64,000 bases of DNA from an uncultured Sterolibacterium sp. (GTDB taxonomy: Bacteria > Pseudomonadota > Gammaproteobacteria > Burkholderiales > Rhodocyclaceae). Both the position numbers and the translations under genes were made by a program. The DNA is taken from the NCBI GenBank assembly GCA_903832735.1, contig CAILCO010000124.1, positions 45,372 to 109,371 of the forward strand, in the 5' to 3' direction. The notes under the pieces were generated by a model, which saw only the letters and a list, made by a program, of their open reading frames with translations, made no database searches and was not told the origin of the DNA. Positions 1 through 9,518 of the stretch are shown here, in pieces. How positions within the stretch are numbered: the stretch's first letter is position 1; every line of letters begins with the position of its first letter.

Positions 1-496
1 TTTCCGCCTGATGGTGCGCATTCTCGCCGGCGAGATTGTCGATATGCACGGTGATCCCGGCATGATTGACCAGGCCCTGGAAAAATTCCCGCACCAGGTC
101 GACGTCGAACTCGCCGATTAGCGCCCGGCGGAAATCGACGTTGAAGCTAAGGCCAGGCCGGCCGGAGAGATCCACCACGACGCGCGACAAGGCCTCGTCG
201 AGCGGCACATAGGCATGGCCGTAGCGGGTCAGGCCCGTCTTGTCGCCGATGGCGCGGGAGATCGCCTGGCCGAGCGTGATGCCGATATCCTCGACGCTGT
301 GGTGAGCGTCGATGTGGAGATCGCCCTTGGCCTCGACTTCGAGGTCGATCATGCCGTGGCGGGCGATCTGGTCGAGCATGTGATCGAGAAAACCAATGCC
401 CGAAGCAAGTCGTACCTGCCCCGAACCGTCGAGGTCGACCTTGACCCTGATCTGGGTCTCCAGGGTGTTACGGGTAATTTCCCCTAGTCGCATCAT
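1..496 (-). CDS. hisB: Imidazoleglycerol-phosphate dehydratase (3' end outside window)
   Basis: Sixth step of histidine synthesis, imidazole-glycerol phosphate to imidazole-acetol phosphate, in the cytoplasm. About 165 codons are visible and the gene runs off the left edge; the family is usually about 195 residues. Seen: the metal-binding histidine motifs [12 protein letters not shown] and [10 protein letters not shown], plus the GKTGLTRYG segment. Two ATG codons are adjacent (496 and 493); I use the outer one. It is divergent from hisC across a 126-bp gap, so it needs its own promoter rather than read-through from hisD. The N-terminal bifunctional phosphatase of enterobacterial HisB is absent, as is normal for betaproteobacteria. 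Confidence 0.93.
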   Translation of the reverse strand, partial: MMRLGEITRNTLETQIRVKVDLDGSGQVRLASGIGFLDHMLDQIARHGMIDLEVEAKGDLHIDAHHSVEDIGITLGQAISRAIGDKTGLTRYGHAYVPLDEALSRVVVDLSGRPGLSFNVDFRRALIGEFDVDLVREFFQGLVNHAGITVHIDNLAGENAHHQAE

Positions 497-622
497 CAAA
501 CCTTATTCAATACTCGACATCCGAGCCCTACGCATCATAATCCGCAGCATCCACTAACGGCAAGGGATGCGCTTCTTGCTAAGATACGCCCTTCGCGCCG
601 AAATCCGCCCATCGTGCCCACC

Positions 623-1708
623 ATGAGCAAATTCTGGAACAGTCTCGTCCATAGCCTCACGCCTTACGTTCCGGGCGAGCAGCCGCAACTCGCCGGGTTG
701 GTCAAGCTCAACACCAACGAGAATCCCTACGGCCCTTCGGCCAAAGTCCTGGACGTGCTGCACGCGGAGGTAGGCGACAGGCTGAGACTCTATCCCGACC
801 CCAACGCCCGCGATCTGAAGCGGGCCATCGCCGACTTTCATGGCCTGGCCGCGGAGCAGGTATTCGTCGGCAACGGTTCCGACGAAGTGCTCGCCCATGT
901 CTTCCTCGCCCTGTTGAAGCACGAACAGCCGGTCCTGTTTCCGGACATCAGCTACAGTTTTTATCCGGTGTATTGCGGGCTCTACGACATCGACCATGTC
1001 ACCGTGCCGCTTTCAGACAGCTACCAGATCGAGGTTGGCGACTATCTCAAGGCCGGTCGATGCGGCGGCATCATCTTTCCCAATCCGAATGCGCCCACCG
1101 GCTGCCTCGTGGCGCTCGACGAAATCGAACGCCTGCTCAAGGCGAAGCCGGAATCGGTGCTCGTGGTCGATGAAGCCTATATCGATTTCGGCGGCCAGAC
1201 CATCCCCACGGCCATCCCGCTGATCGCGCGCTACCCGAACTTGCTGGTGGTCCAGACGCTGTCGAAATCACGCGCGCTGGCCGGCCTGCGGGTCGGTTTC
1301 GCGCTCGGCCATCCCGATCTGATCGAGGCGCTGGAGCGGGTTAAAAACAGCTTCAACTCCTATCCCCTGGACCGGCTGGCAATCGCCGGCGGCGCCGCCG
1401 CCATGGCGGATCGCGGCCATTTCGAACTGACCCGCCTGGCCATCATAGCCAGCCGCGAGGCATTGTCCCGGGCGCTGGAAAATCTGGGCTTCGAGGTGCT
1501 GCCCTCGAAGGCCAATTTCATTTTCGCCCGGCACCCCGGGAAGGATGGCGAGGGCTTGGCCCTGGCGCTCAGGGAGCGGGGGATCATCGTGCGTCACTTC
1601 AAACTGCCGCGCATAGACCAGTTCCTGCGGATCAGCGTCGGCACCGAAGAACAGTGTCAGGCATTGGTGGCAGCTCTGGCGGAGATACTGAGAGCCGCTG
1701 CTGAATAA
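623..1708 (+). CDS. hisC: Histidinol-phosphate aminotransferase
   Basis: PLP-dependent class I/II aminotransferase making histidinol phosphate from imidazole-acetol phosphate and glutamate. Seen: the substrate-binding [10 protein letters not shown] near the N-terminus, NPNAPTG, DEAYIDF, and the PLP lysine in [14 protein letters not shown] (about residue 215). At 361 residues it is a normal length. I chose the ATG at 623 (MSKFW) over a GTG at 614 because homologs begin MSKFW. The gene points opposite to hisG, hisD and hisB, which in related betaproteobacteria lie co-directionally as hisG-hisD-hisC-hisB; here it is inverted in place. It converges on the repeat and cassette at 1738-4006. Confidence 0.95.
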   Translation: MSKFWNSLVHSLTPYVPGEQPQLAGLVKLNTNENPYGPSAKVLDVLHAEVGDRLRLYPDPNARDLKRAIADFHGLAAEQVFVGNGSDEVLAHVFLALLKHEQPVLFPDISYSFYPVYCGLYDIDHVTVPLSDSYQIEVGDYLKAGRCGGIIFPNPNAPTGCLVALDEIERLLKAKPESVLVVDEAYIDFGGQTIPTAIPLIARYPNLLVVQTLSKSRALAGLRVGFALGHPDLIEALERVKNSFNSYPLDRLAIAGGAAAMADRGHFELTRLAIIASREALSRALENLGFEVLPSKANFIFARHPGKDGEGLALALRERGIIVRHFKLPRIDQFLRISVGTEEQCQALVAALAEILRAAAE

Positions 1709-1737
1709 ATCCCTCGTTGTCGATCGCTTTTCGGGTC

Positions 1738-2060
1738 TTTGCGAGGAGCGCAACGATGGGAGCCCGCAGGGCGGGATCACCCGACGAGGTGACGTGGCAA
1801 TCCAGCCTTTGCGGGGTTCAGAATATCGCCGCGGCAATGGTGACTGACGCCCGCCGGGTCTCGCCCCGGCGGGCGAGATACTTTCTTGCTGCGCGGCAAG
1901 AAAATATCCAAAGAATCGCGCCCCGCCGCCCCGGCCCTGCGGGCTTCCCTCCCTCCGAACCACCAGCCCGGCCGGCCGCTAAACTCGCTACGCTCAGACA
2001 ACGCGTCCGGACTGCCCCGGTCCGGCGGTCCTCCGCTCGGCGGGACAGAGGGGATGGGTG
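1738..2060. repeat. Left arm of a long imperfect inverted repeat flanking a two-gene cassette
   Basis: From about 1840 to 2060 this sequence matches, as reverse complement, 3761-3979 with few mismatches. Shared blocks include GGGTCTCGCCCC, the tract CCCCGCCGCCCCGGCCCTGC, the segment TAAACTCGCTACGCTCAGAC and the end GGGGATGGGTG. A further match, TTTGCGAGGAGCGC at 1738 against ATTGCGAAGTAGCGC in the other arm, suggests both arms once began there and that the left arm has gained about 80 bp. It contains a near-palindrome at 1877-1908. Open frames inside are low-complexity and I do not call them genes. It begins 30 bp after the hisC stop and fills most of the gap to 2301. Confidence 0.85.
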
Positions 2061-2224
2061 AATCAAATTCTCCGCTGCGCTTTCAATTCCGGAGTCCAGA
2101 GTCCAAATCGGGAGGTTCGGGTACAACCCACTCCTGCCATTCAAGCTAAATTTTTACGGGTGGCTGTTTCCTGAACATAAAGCCGACTGTTAAGACGATC
2201 TATGTAGGTGAAATGGGGAGGTCG

Positions 2225-2241
2225 CAACGGTTAGACCGTTG
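2225..2241. promoter_or_regulatory. 17-bp perfect inverted repeat upstream of the cassette genes
   Basis: CAACGGT-TAG-ACCGTTG: 7-bp arms with a 3-bp spacer, 60 bp upstream of the likely start of the first cassette gene. Its symmetry and position fit an operator. I could not place a convincing -35/-10 pair around it. A short mRNA hairpin is the alternative. Confidence 0.5.
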
Positions 2242-2301
2242 ATACATGATGGCATGCACGATAGGCTGCTTCGTCATCGTCGATTCGTGGGGTGGAATAC
2301 A

Positions 2302-2664
2302 ATGCTGTCTCAACTGACTCGTGCCGAATGCTTGATGATTGCGGGCGAACGGCTTCGGCACAAGTATGGAGATGCCATTCCTCGACTGGACCTAAAAGCG
2401 GTAGCGGCGAAGCTAGGTGGATACGAAGAGTCAAGCATCATCCCTTCGGACCACTGCTATGAAATGATCAATCAAGACCGGTCATCGTTTGTTTTTCATC
2501 TCTTTGTTCGTCATGGCCCAGGAACCTACAAGTTCCTGGGTTCAGTCTACCCATACTCAGGCCCGGTTTTCTGGAAACCGAAAGGTCAGCCTCCGCGCCA
2601 AGTCGGCCACTGGGAAAACGGTCGACACTCTCTTTCTTTCGATCCACGTACACAAGGCAAGTAG
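2302..2664 (+). CDS. Hypothetical protein of the inverted-repeat cassette (SDHCY motif)
   Basis: About 120 residues; not recognised. I chose the ATG at 2302 (MLSQLTRAEC) because a purine-rich GGGTGGA lies just upstream, whereas an in-frame ATG at 2239 has none. The N-terminal half (LDLKAVAAKL region) could form a small helical or winged-helix unit. The middle carries IIPSDHCYEMIN, followed by YKFLGSVYPYSGPVFW and VGHWENGRH, rich in aromatics and glycine. From memory, similar PSDxCYN segments occur in small proteins beside restriction or nucleic-acid-processing genes, but I cannot confirm the family. It ends 9 bp before the next gene, so the two are probably co-transcribed. Base composition is visibly less GC-rich than in the his genes, suggesting acquisition. 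Confidence 0.6.
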   Translation: MLSQLTRAECLMIAGERLRHKYGDAIPRLDLKAVAAKLGGYEESSIIPSDHCYEMINQDRSSFVFHLFVRHGPGTYKFLGSVYPYSGPVFWKPKGQPPRQVGHWENGRHSLSFDPRTQGK

Positions 2665-2673
2665 GTTGCTTTT

Positions 2674-3618
2674 ATGCAGATCGACATTCAAGCGATCAAG
2701 GACCGTCTGTTTTCCAACGAGGCGGTACGATCAAGGATAGCTCGCGATTTCGGACTGCCAGATATTCAGACTGACGCCGATGAGTTTGCGGCGTCCGTGC
2801 TCTATAAGCTTGGCCAACGGCCATCACCAACACCTCTTGATCAGAAACTCAGCAACGCGGAGGTGTTCCGAGCCGCGGTTCGTGCATTGGGCAGCAACCA
2901 ACGGAAATGGGCTGACTACCTCGGGAATGAGTCGCGCATTGCGGAGGTACTTTGTGGCTTCGATCCCGGCGAGGCTAGCAAATGTGCACGCGTAGAGAAC
3001 ATTGCCCGGTGGCTCCCAGGACAAAGTTCAAATGCGGATGCCAGAGCAATTTTAGAATGGGCAATGCTTCTGTCCAGCGACGTCAATTATTACCAGAGCA
3101 TCAAGTATCTTGGCACTGCCTTCCGTTCGCATTCGCTCAACGACTATAACGAGCCGCTAACCGATGCTGAACTCTTATTGTGCATTGTTGGCTATCTCGG
3201 GAAACCATCAAACAGATGGGCTGGGGCGGTTCACCTGGATATTGCCGTCAGAGAACTCCCATATCGATATTGGAAAACTAGGGGCATGGGCTATGTACTG
3301 GCTAGCGAGTTTTTGCGGAACTTGGGGTGGAACGGCTTTAAGCCAGATCGTCATATCGCACGTCTATTTTCGCGTTGGCTACCTGAGCAAGGGTCTGTCG
3401 TGCTGGGAAGGGTACGCCGCCTGGAATCGCTTATAGGATGCACTGCCAAGCCGCTGGAGAGCTATCTTAAGTACTCACTTACCGGAAACAGCGTAGCCCC
3501 CAGGGACTTGCCCTTGTCTCAGGTAGACAACCTAGTGTGGCTGTTGGGTGCTTACTTGGAGCGAAAGGGTTTGGAGTCGGCAGACCGATACCTAACGACC
3601 CAAGCGATAGCTGGGTAG
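2674..3618 (+). CDS. HhH-GPD (DNA glycosylase)-like protein of the cassette
   Basis: 314 residues. Residues 204-232 read GMGYVLASEFLRNLG followed by KPDRHIARLF. This matches the helix-hairpin-helix plus catalytic-Asp arrangement of endonuclease III/AlkA-type glycosylases (GxGxxxA...N...-D-H-hydrophobic-R), making D225 the candidate catalytic residue. No C-terminal iron-sulfur cysteine cluster is present. The N-terminal 150 residues are helical-looking and unassigned. Paralogy to a known glycosylase subfamily was not recognised, so substrate (a modified base in DNA, possibly phage DNA) is inference only. It starts 9 bp after the upstream gene and is followed by its own terminator (3677-3728). 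Composition is atypical for the window. Confidence 0.65.
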   Translation: MQIDIQAIKDRLFSNEAVRSRIARDFGLPDIQTDADEFAASVLYKLGQRPSPTPLDQKLSNAEVFRAAVRALGSNQRKWADYLGNESRIAEVLCGFDPGEASKCARVENIARWLPGQSSNADARAILEWAMLLSSDVNYYQSIKYLGTAFRSHSLNDYNEPLTDAELLLCIVGYLGKPSNRWAGAVHLDIAVRELPYRYWKTRGMGYVLASEFLRNLGWNGFKPDRHIARLFSRWLPEQGSVVLGRVRRLESLIGCTAKPLESYLKYSLTGNSVAPRDLPLSQVDNLVWLLGAYLERKGLESADRYLTTQAIAG

Positions 3619-3676
3619 CGCAATCTATGCAAGTCAATCGAGGATTCCGGTGCCCGCCATTCCAGCGGCTGCCGTC

Positions 3677-3728
3677 CTGAAGGTCAGCAGCAGTAGGTGA
3701 GACCGGACCTTCAGCAGTGCTGATTTTT
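3677..3728 (+). terminator. Terminator after the cassette genes
   Basis: A 9-bp stem CTGAAGGTC (3677-3685)/GACCTTCAG (3706-3714) is followed by an overlapping small stem TCAGCA/TGCTGA ending in TTTTT (724-728 of the 3-kb line). It sits 59 bp after the second cassette gene, so the two-gene unit carries its own 3' end. Confidence 0.6.
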
Positions 3729-3760
3729 GCGCTTTTCCAGAGTTTCCTCGTGGCCGACTG

Positions 3761-4006
3761 CACCCATCCCCTCTGTCCCGCCGAGCGGAGGACCGCCGGA
3801 CCGGGGCAGTCCGGCCGGGTTGTCTGAGCGTAGCGAGTTTAGCGGCCGGCCGGGCTGGCGGTTCGGAGGGAGGGGAGCCCGCAGGGCCGGGGCGGCGGGG
3901 CGCGTTTCTTTGCTTACTTTCTTGTCGCGCGACAAGAAAGTAAGTCGCCCACTGGGGCGAGACCCGGCAGCGTCAGGCACCATCGAACGGCGCTACTTCG
4001 CAATGA
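3761..4006. repeat. Right arm of the inverted repeat, with a 32-nt perfect palindrome
   Basis: Reverse-complement partner of 1840-2060. It contains a perfect palindrome at 3913-3944 (CTTACTTTCTTGTCGC and its complement, 16 bp each side). The outer end (CTTCGCAATGACA, about 3996-4006) stops 5 bp short of the hisD stop codon. The palindrome lacks a T-run, so it is not a classical terminator, though it lies between converging hisC and hisD. This kind of GC-rich intergenic element with a TTACTTTCTTG palindrome is one I associate with dispersed repeats in betaproteobacteria. No gene is supported in 3619-4011. Confidence 0.85.
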
Positions 4007-4011
4007 CAAAC

Positions 4012-5313
4012 TTACGATTCGTAGCGCAGTTCGGCGGCCCGGGCATGCGCGTGGAGGCCCTCGCCCTGGGCCAGGACCGAGGCAATCGGGCCGAGCGCGC
4101 GAGCGCCGGCCTTTGAGACCTCGATCAGACTGGTGCGCTTCTGAAAGTCGTAGACGCCGAGCGGACTGGCAAAGCGTGCGCTGCGCGAGGTCGGCAGCAC
4201 GTGGTTGGGTCCGGCGCAGTAATCGCCCAGCGATTCGCTGGAATAGTGGCCGATGAAGATCGCACCGGCGTGGCGGATCTTGGCCACCAGCGGATGCGGC
4301 TCGGCTACCGCCAGTTCCAGGTGCTCGGGCGCGATGCGATTGGCGATGGCACAAGCCTCGTCGAGATTGCGCACATGGATCAGCGCGCCGCGGCCTTGCA
4401 AGGAGGCAGAGATCACTTCCTGCCGGGGCATCGTGGGCAGGAGCCGGTCGATGCTTGCGGCGACCGAGTCGATGAAAGCGGCATCGGGGCAAAGCAGGAT
4501 GGACTGCGCCAGTTCGTCATGCTCTGCCTGGGCAAAAAGATCCATCGCCACCCAGTCAGGATTGACCGAGCCGTCGGCGATCACCAGCACTTCGGAGGGT
4601 CCGGCCACCATGTCGATGCCGACCACGCCGAAGACCCGGCGCTTGGCGGATGCGACATAGGCGTTGCCGGGGCCGACGATCTTGTCCACCTGCGGCATCG
4701 TCTGGGTACCATAAGCCAGCGCGCCCACCGCCTGCGCGCCGCCGATGGCAAACACCCGGTCGATGCCGGCCAAGTGCGCCGCCGCCAGCACCAGCGGATT
4801 GCGCTCGCCGTGCGGGCAGGGCACCACCATGATCAGTTCGCCGACGCCGGCAACCTTGGCCGGCAGCGCGTTCATCAACACGGAACTGGGATAGGCGGCC
4901 TTGCCGCCGGGAACATAGAGACCGACACGATCGAGCGGCGTCACCTTCTGCCCGAGCCTCGTGCCGTCGGCATCGGCGTATTCCCAGGATTCGGCCTTCT
5001 GCCGCTGGTGAAAGCTGCTGATCCTGGCGGCGGCCTGCTCCAGGGCGCCGCGCTGCGCCGGCGGCAGTGTCTCGAAGGCCGCCCGGAGGTCAGCCCTGCT
5101 CAGTTCCAGTTCGCCCAGGCTGTGGGCGTCTACGTGATCGAAGCGGCGCGTGTATTCGAGCACCGCGGCATCGCCGACGCTGCGCACATTGCCGAGGATT
5201 TCGGCCACGGCTTGCTCGATCCGCTCGTCGGCTGTGCGCTCCAGCGCGAGCAGCGCATCGAGCTGCGAGAGGAATTCCGCGGTCAGGCTGTCGAGGCGCC
5301 GCAGCGCGATCAC
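4012..5313 (-). CDS. hisD: Histidinol dehydrogenase
   Basis: Zinc- and NAD-dependent two-step oxidation of histidinol to histidine. 433 residues, normal length. Seen: [10 protein letters not shown], the zinc and catalytic motifs [10 protein letters not shown] and PEHLELAV, and [15 protein letters not shown]. The open frame extends far upstream, but I place the start at the GTG at 5313: it overlaps the hisG stop (GTGA) and gives the family N-terminus (IALRRLDS). It is translationally coupled to hisG. Its 3' end now faces the repeat-flanked cassette instead of hisC. Confidence 0.94.
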   Translation of the reverse strand: MIALRRLDSLTAEFLSQLDALLALERTADERIEQAVAEILGNVRSVGDAAVLEYTRRFDHVDAHSLGELELSRADLRAAFETLPPAQRGALEQAAARISSFHQRQKAESWEYADADGTRLGQKVTPLDRVGLYVPGGKAAYPSSVLMNALPAKVAGVGELIMVVPCPHGERNPLVLAAAHLAGIDRVFAIGGAQAVGALAYGTQTMPQVDKIVGPGNAYVASAKRRVFGVVGIDMVAGPSEVLVIADGSVNPDWVAMDLFAQAEHDELAQSILLCPDAAFIDSVAASIDRLLPTMPRQEVISASLQGRGALIHVRNLDEACAIANRIAPEHLELAVAEPHPLVAKIRHAGAIFIGHYSSESLGDYCAGPNHVLPTSRSARFASPLGVYDFQKRTSLIEVSKAGARALGPIASVLAQGEGLHAHARAAELRYES

Positions 5314-5951
5314 TTCACCGCTCCGGCGAAGGCATCGATCAAGGGCTGGAGGATCTCGTGCTTCATCTTCAGTGCCGCCTGATTGACGATCAGGCGCGAC
5401 GAGATCGTCATCAGTTCCTCGACCACCATCAGATTGTTGGCCAGGAGCGTGTTGCCGCTGGAGACCAGGTCGACGATGGCATCGGCGAGGCCAACCAGCG
5501 GAGCGAGTTCCATCGAGCCATAGAGCTTGATCAGATCGACATGCACGCCCTTGTCGGCGAAGTGCTCGCGCGCCGTGCTGATGTACTTGGTCGCGACACG
5601 GAGCCGGGCGCCGCGCCTGACCGCCTGCTGATAATCGAAACCGACGGGCACGGCCACGCACATCCGGCAGCGGGCGATATTCAAATCCAGCGGCTGGTAG
5701 AGGCCGGCGCCGCCATGCTCCAGGAGCACGTCGCGACCGGCAATGCCGATATCCGCTGCGCCATGTTGGACATAGGTCGGCGTGTCCGAGGCGCGCACGA
5801 TGACGACGCGGACATCGGGCCGGTTGGTATTGATGATCAGCTTGCGCGAGGACTCCGGATGCTCGAGCGGAACGATGCCCGCCGCTGCCAGGAGCGGCAA
5901 GGTTTCCTCGAAGATGCGGCCCTTCGACAGGGCGATGGTGATGCCGTTCAC
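5310..5951 (-). CDS. hisG: ATP phosphoribosyltransferase, short form
   Basis: First committed step of histidine synthesis (ATP + PRPP). 213 residues, the short HisG form without the C-terminal feedback domain; known short forms need the regulatory subunit HisZ, which is not in this window. Seen: [15 protein letters not shown] at the N-terminus, [12 protein letters not shown], and the PRPP-loop region [13 protein letters not shown]. Between murA (27 bp upstream) and hisD (4-bp overlap). Confidence 0.95.
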   Translation of the reverse strand: MNGITIALSKGRIFEETLPLLAAAGIVPLEHPESSRKLIINTNRPDVRVVIVRASDTPTYVQHGAADIGIAGRDVLLEHGGAGLYQPLDLNIARCRMCVAVPVGFDYQQAVRRGARLRVATKYISTAREHFADKGVHVDLIKLYGSMELAPLVGLADAIVDLVSSGNTLLANNLMVVEELMTISSRLIVNQAALKMKHEILQPLIDAFAGAVK

Positions 5952-5978
5952 GGTGAGATCCGCGCGAAAAAGCCGATT

Positions 5979-7266
<1,288 letters not shown>

Positions 7267-7274
<8 letters not shown>

Positions 7275-7518
7275 CGCGCGGCTTCTCTTGCCACTCCTCG
7301 GGGGTCAGGGTCTGCATCGAGAGGGCGTGCAATTCGCCGGAATCGAGCTTGCCCCTGACGGTTTGATAGACACGCTGCTGCCGCTTGACGCGATTCATGC
7401 CGGCGAACTCGCGGCTGACGATGAGCGCCGCGAAGTGCTGGCCGTCGCCTTCGATGGCGATATGCTCGCAGGCGAGGCCCTGGGCTATCCAGGTTTCGAT
7501 TTCCTTGGGGTCGAGCAT
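7267..7518 (-). CDS. ibaG: BolA-family protein (IbaG/YrbA type)
   Basis: 83 residues from the ATG at 7518 ([10 protein letters not shown]), preceded by AGGAGA; a longer frame upstream overlaps the permease and is rejected. BolA proteins pair with monothiol glutaredoxins in iron-sulfur handling. Seen: [20 protein letters not shown], the class helix-turn-helix-like segment, and the following [13 protein letters not shown] typical of the family. Overlaps murA by 8 bp. Confidence 0.9.
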
Positions 7519-7526
7519 GAAATCTC

Positions 7527-8282
7527 CTAATTTCTCAGTTTGTAGCCGCGCTCGAGCATGAACAGCGTGAGCATGCCGAGCAGGACGAAGCAGGCACCGA
7601 CGATGGACAGGGACAGCCACGGCGAAACGTCGGAGACACCGAAGAAGCCATGACGGAAGCCGTCGATCATGTAAAAAACCGGGTTGAAGTGCGATAGCTG
7701 CTGCCAGAACGGCGGCAACGAGTGGATGGAATAAAACACCCCGGAGAGGAAGGTCAGCGGCATGATCAGGAAGTTTTGAAAAGCCGCCAACTGGTCGAAC
7801 TTGTCCGCCCAGATGCCGGCGACGATGCCCAGGCTGCCGAGCATGCCGCCGCCGAGCACGGCGAAAGCCAGGACCCAGAGCGGATTATCGACCTCCAGCG
7901 GCGCGAACCAGATCGTCGCGACGAGCACGCCAAAGCCGACGACCAAACCGCGGACCACTGCCGCCAGGACATAGGCGGCGTAGAACTCGCGGTAGGAGAT
8001 CGGCGGCAGCAGCACGAAGATGATGTTGCCGGTGACCTTGGACTGGATCAGCGAAGACGAGGAATTGGCGAAGGCGTTTTGCAGCACCGACATCATCACC
8101 AGGCCGGGGATCAGGAATGCCGTATAGCTCACCGTGCCGTAAACCCGGATATGGGACTCGAGCACATGGGAGAAGATCAGCAGATAGAGCAGCGCCGTCA
8201 GCACCGGCGCGGCGACGGTCTGGGTCGCCACCTTCCAGAAGCGCAGCACTTCCTTGTAGAACAGGGTTCTGAAACCGCTCAT
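7527..8282 (-). CDS. ABC-2 type transporter permease
   Basis: 251 residues with six hydrophobic segments, and the ABC-2 family signature around FLSGVFYSIHSLPPFWQQLS near the C-terminal third. It pairs with the ATPase immediately upstream (TGATG overlap). Closest in kind to the YadH-type exporter permeases often found between mla genes and murA in betaproteobacteria; substrate unknown. Confidence 0.9.
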   Translation of the reverse strand: MSGFRTLFYKEVLRFWKVATQTVAAPVLTALLYLLIFSHVLESHIRVYGTVSYTAFLIPGLVMMSVLQNAFANSSSSLIQSKVTGNIIFVLLPPISYREFYAAYVLAAVVRGLVVGFGVLVATIWFAPLEVDNPLWVLAFAVLGGGMLGSLGIVAGIWADKFDQLAAFQNFLIMPLTFLSGVFYSIHSLPPFWQQLSHFNPVFYMIDGFRHGFFGVSDVSPWLSLSIVGACFVLLGMLTLFMLERGYKLRN

Positions 8283-9196
8283 CAGCCACGGTCTCCCTGC
8301 AGTCCGTGCATCACCCGGATGAACACTTCCTCAAGATCCGGCTTGCCGATCTCCAATTCCTCCAGCGTGCAACCGGCGACGCGCAGTTCTGCCAATATCG
8401 GCTCGATCTCATCGAAGCGATCGAAACTCAGCGAGCAGATTCCGTCCTTCTCCGTGGCCCGCAAGGCAGCGGCCGGCGGCAGCAGAGCGCCCGGCGCCAG
8501 ACGCAGGCGCAGGGCATGGCTGGAAAAACGCCTGAGCAAATTGGCGGTGCTGTCCAAGGCCACGACGCGGCCGGCCTTGAGCATGGCGATGCGGCTGCAC
8601 AGGCTCTCGGCCTCCTCGAGATAGTGGGTGGTCAGGACGATGGTATGCCCATCGCGGTTCAGGCGGCGGATGAACTGCCACAAGGTCTGGCGCAGTTCGA
8701 CATCGACACCGGCGGTGGGCTCGTCCAGGACAATGACCGGAGGCCGGTGCACCAGCGCCTGTGCCACTAGGACGCGGCGCTTCATGCCGCCGGAGAGGGT
8801 ACGCATGTTGGCGTCGGCCTTGGAGCTCAAGTCGAGGTTTTCCAGGATCTCGTCGATCCACTCGTCATTGCCGCGGATGCCGAAATATCCGGACTGGATG
8901 CGCAGGGTTTCGCGCACGCTGAAGAACGGGTCGAACACCAGTTCCTGCGGCACCACGCCGAGCTGGCGCCGGGCAGCGCGATAATCGGCGACGACATCGC
9001 AACCCATCACCTCGATCCGGCCGCTATCCACCCGCACCAGTCCGGCCAGCGCCGAAATCAGCGTGGTCTTGCCGGCGCCGTTGGGCCCCAAGAGGCCGAA
9101 GAATTCGCCCTCTGCGACAGCCAGGTCGACGCCGGCCAGCGCTTCGACCGAGCCGAAGCGCTTGGCCACCTGATGAACGGATATCGCAGTCGTCAT
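8282..9196 (-). CDS. ABC transporter ATP-binding protein (YadG type)
   Basis: 304 residues from the ATG at 9196 (MTTAISVHQV); the frame continues upstream into mlaB sequence but without family similarity. Seen: Walker A GPNGAGKTT, signature LSGGMKRR, Walker B VIVLDEPTAG, and the switch His in VLTTHYLEEAE. The ~80-residue C-terminal extension is typical of ABC-2 drug or polysaccharide exporters. Partner of the adjacent permease. Confidence 0.93.
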   Translation of the reverse strand: MTTAISVHQVAKRFGSVEALAGVDLAVAEGEFFGLLGPNGAGKTTLISALAGLVRVDSGRIEVMGCDVVADYRAARRQLGVVPQELVFDPFFSVRETLRIQSGYFGIRGNDEWIDEILENLDLSSKADANMRTLSGGMKRRVLVAQALVHRPPVIVLDEPTAGVDVELRQTLWQFIRRLNRDGHTIVLTTHYLEEAESLCSRIAMLKAGRVVALDSTANLLRRFSSHALRLRLAPGALLPPAAALRATEKDGICSLSFDRFDEIEPILAELRVAGCTLEELEIGKPDLEEVFIRVMHGLQGDRG

Positions 9197-9236
9197 GGCA
9201 AATCGATTCCCGATGCGGCGCCGAAACGGCGCGGCA

Positions 9237-9518
9237 TCAGGCCAGCGGCAGGAGTTCGGCGACGCCGTAGACCTCTGCCAGGACCAGCATCTCTTTCGGT
9301 GGATGGACAATGCGGATGGTTTTGCCCTGGCGCTGCGCTGCGCGCTGCCAGCCAAAAATCACCGCTATCGAGGAGGAGTCGAGGTCATTCACTGCGGCGA
9401 GATCCAGCACCGTTTCCGGGTCAGCCAGCGCGGCGACGCCCTCGGCCAGCAATTTTGCGGCGGCCGGCAGGGTCATGGCGCCCGACACTTCGACGCGGCC
9501 GTCGCTCGCCCGGATCAC
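9237..9518 (-). CDS. mlaB: STAS-domain protein, MlaB-like
   Basis: 93 residues, a single STAS domain with the conserved VNDLDSSSIAVIFGW loop. MlaB is the cytoplasmic regulator of the MlaFE ABC transporter in outer-membrane lipid asymmetry. It overlaps the mlaC stop by 4 bp. Identity as mlaB rests on synteny as much as on sequence. Confidence 0.85.
   Translation of the reverse strand: MIRASDGRVEVSGAMTLPAAAKLLAEGVAALADPETVLDLAAVNDLDSSSIAVIFGWQRAAQRQGKTIRIVHPPKEMLVLAEVYGVAELLPLA

Noticed and set aside
1717..2149. Several open frames within the left repeat arm
   Set aside because: Arg/Pro/Ala low-complexity translations of a GC-rich repeat; the same frames appear in the other arm (3711-4116).
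4201..5382. 393-codon open frame on the plus strand
   Set aside because: Antisense to hisD with no recognisable motif.
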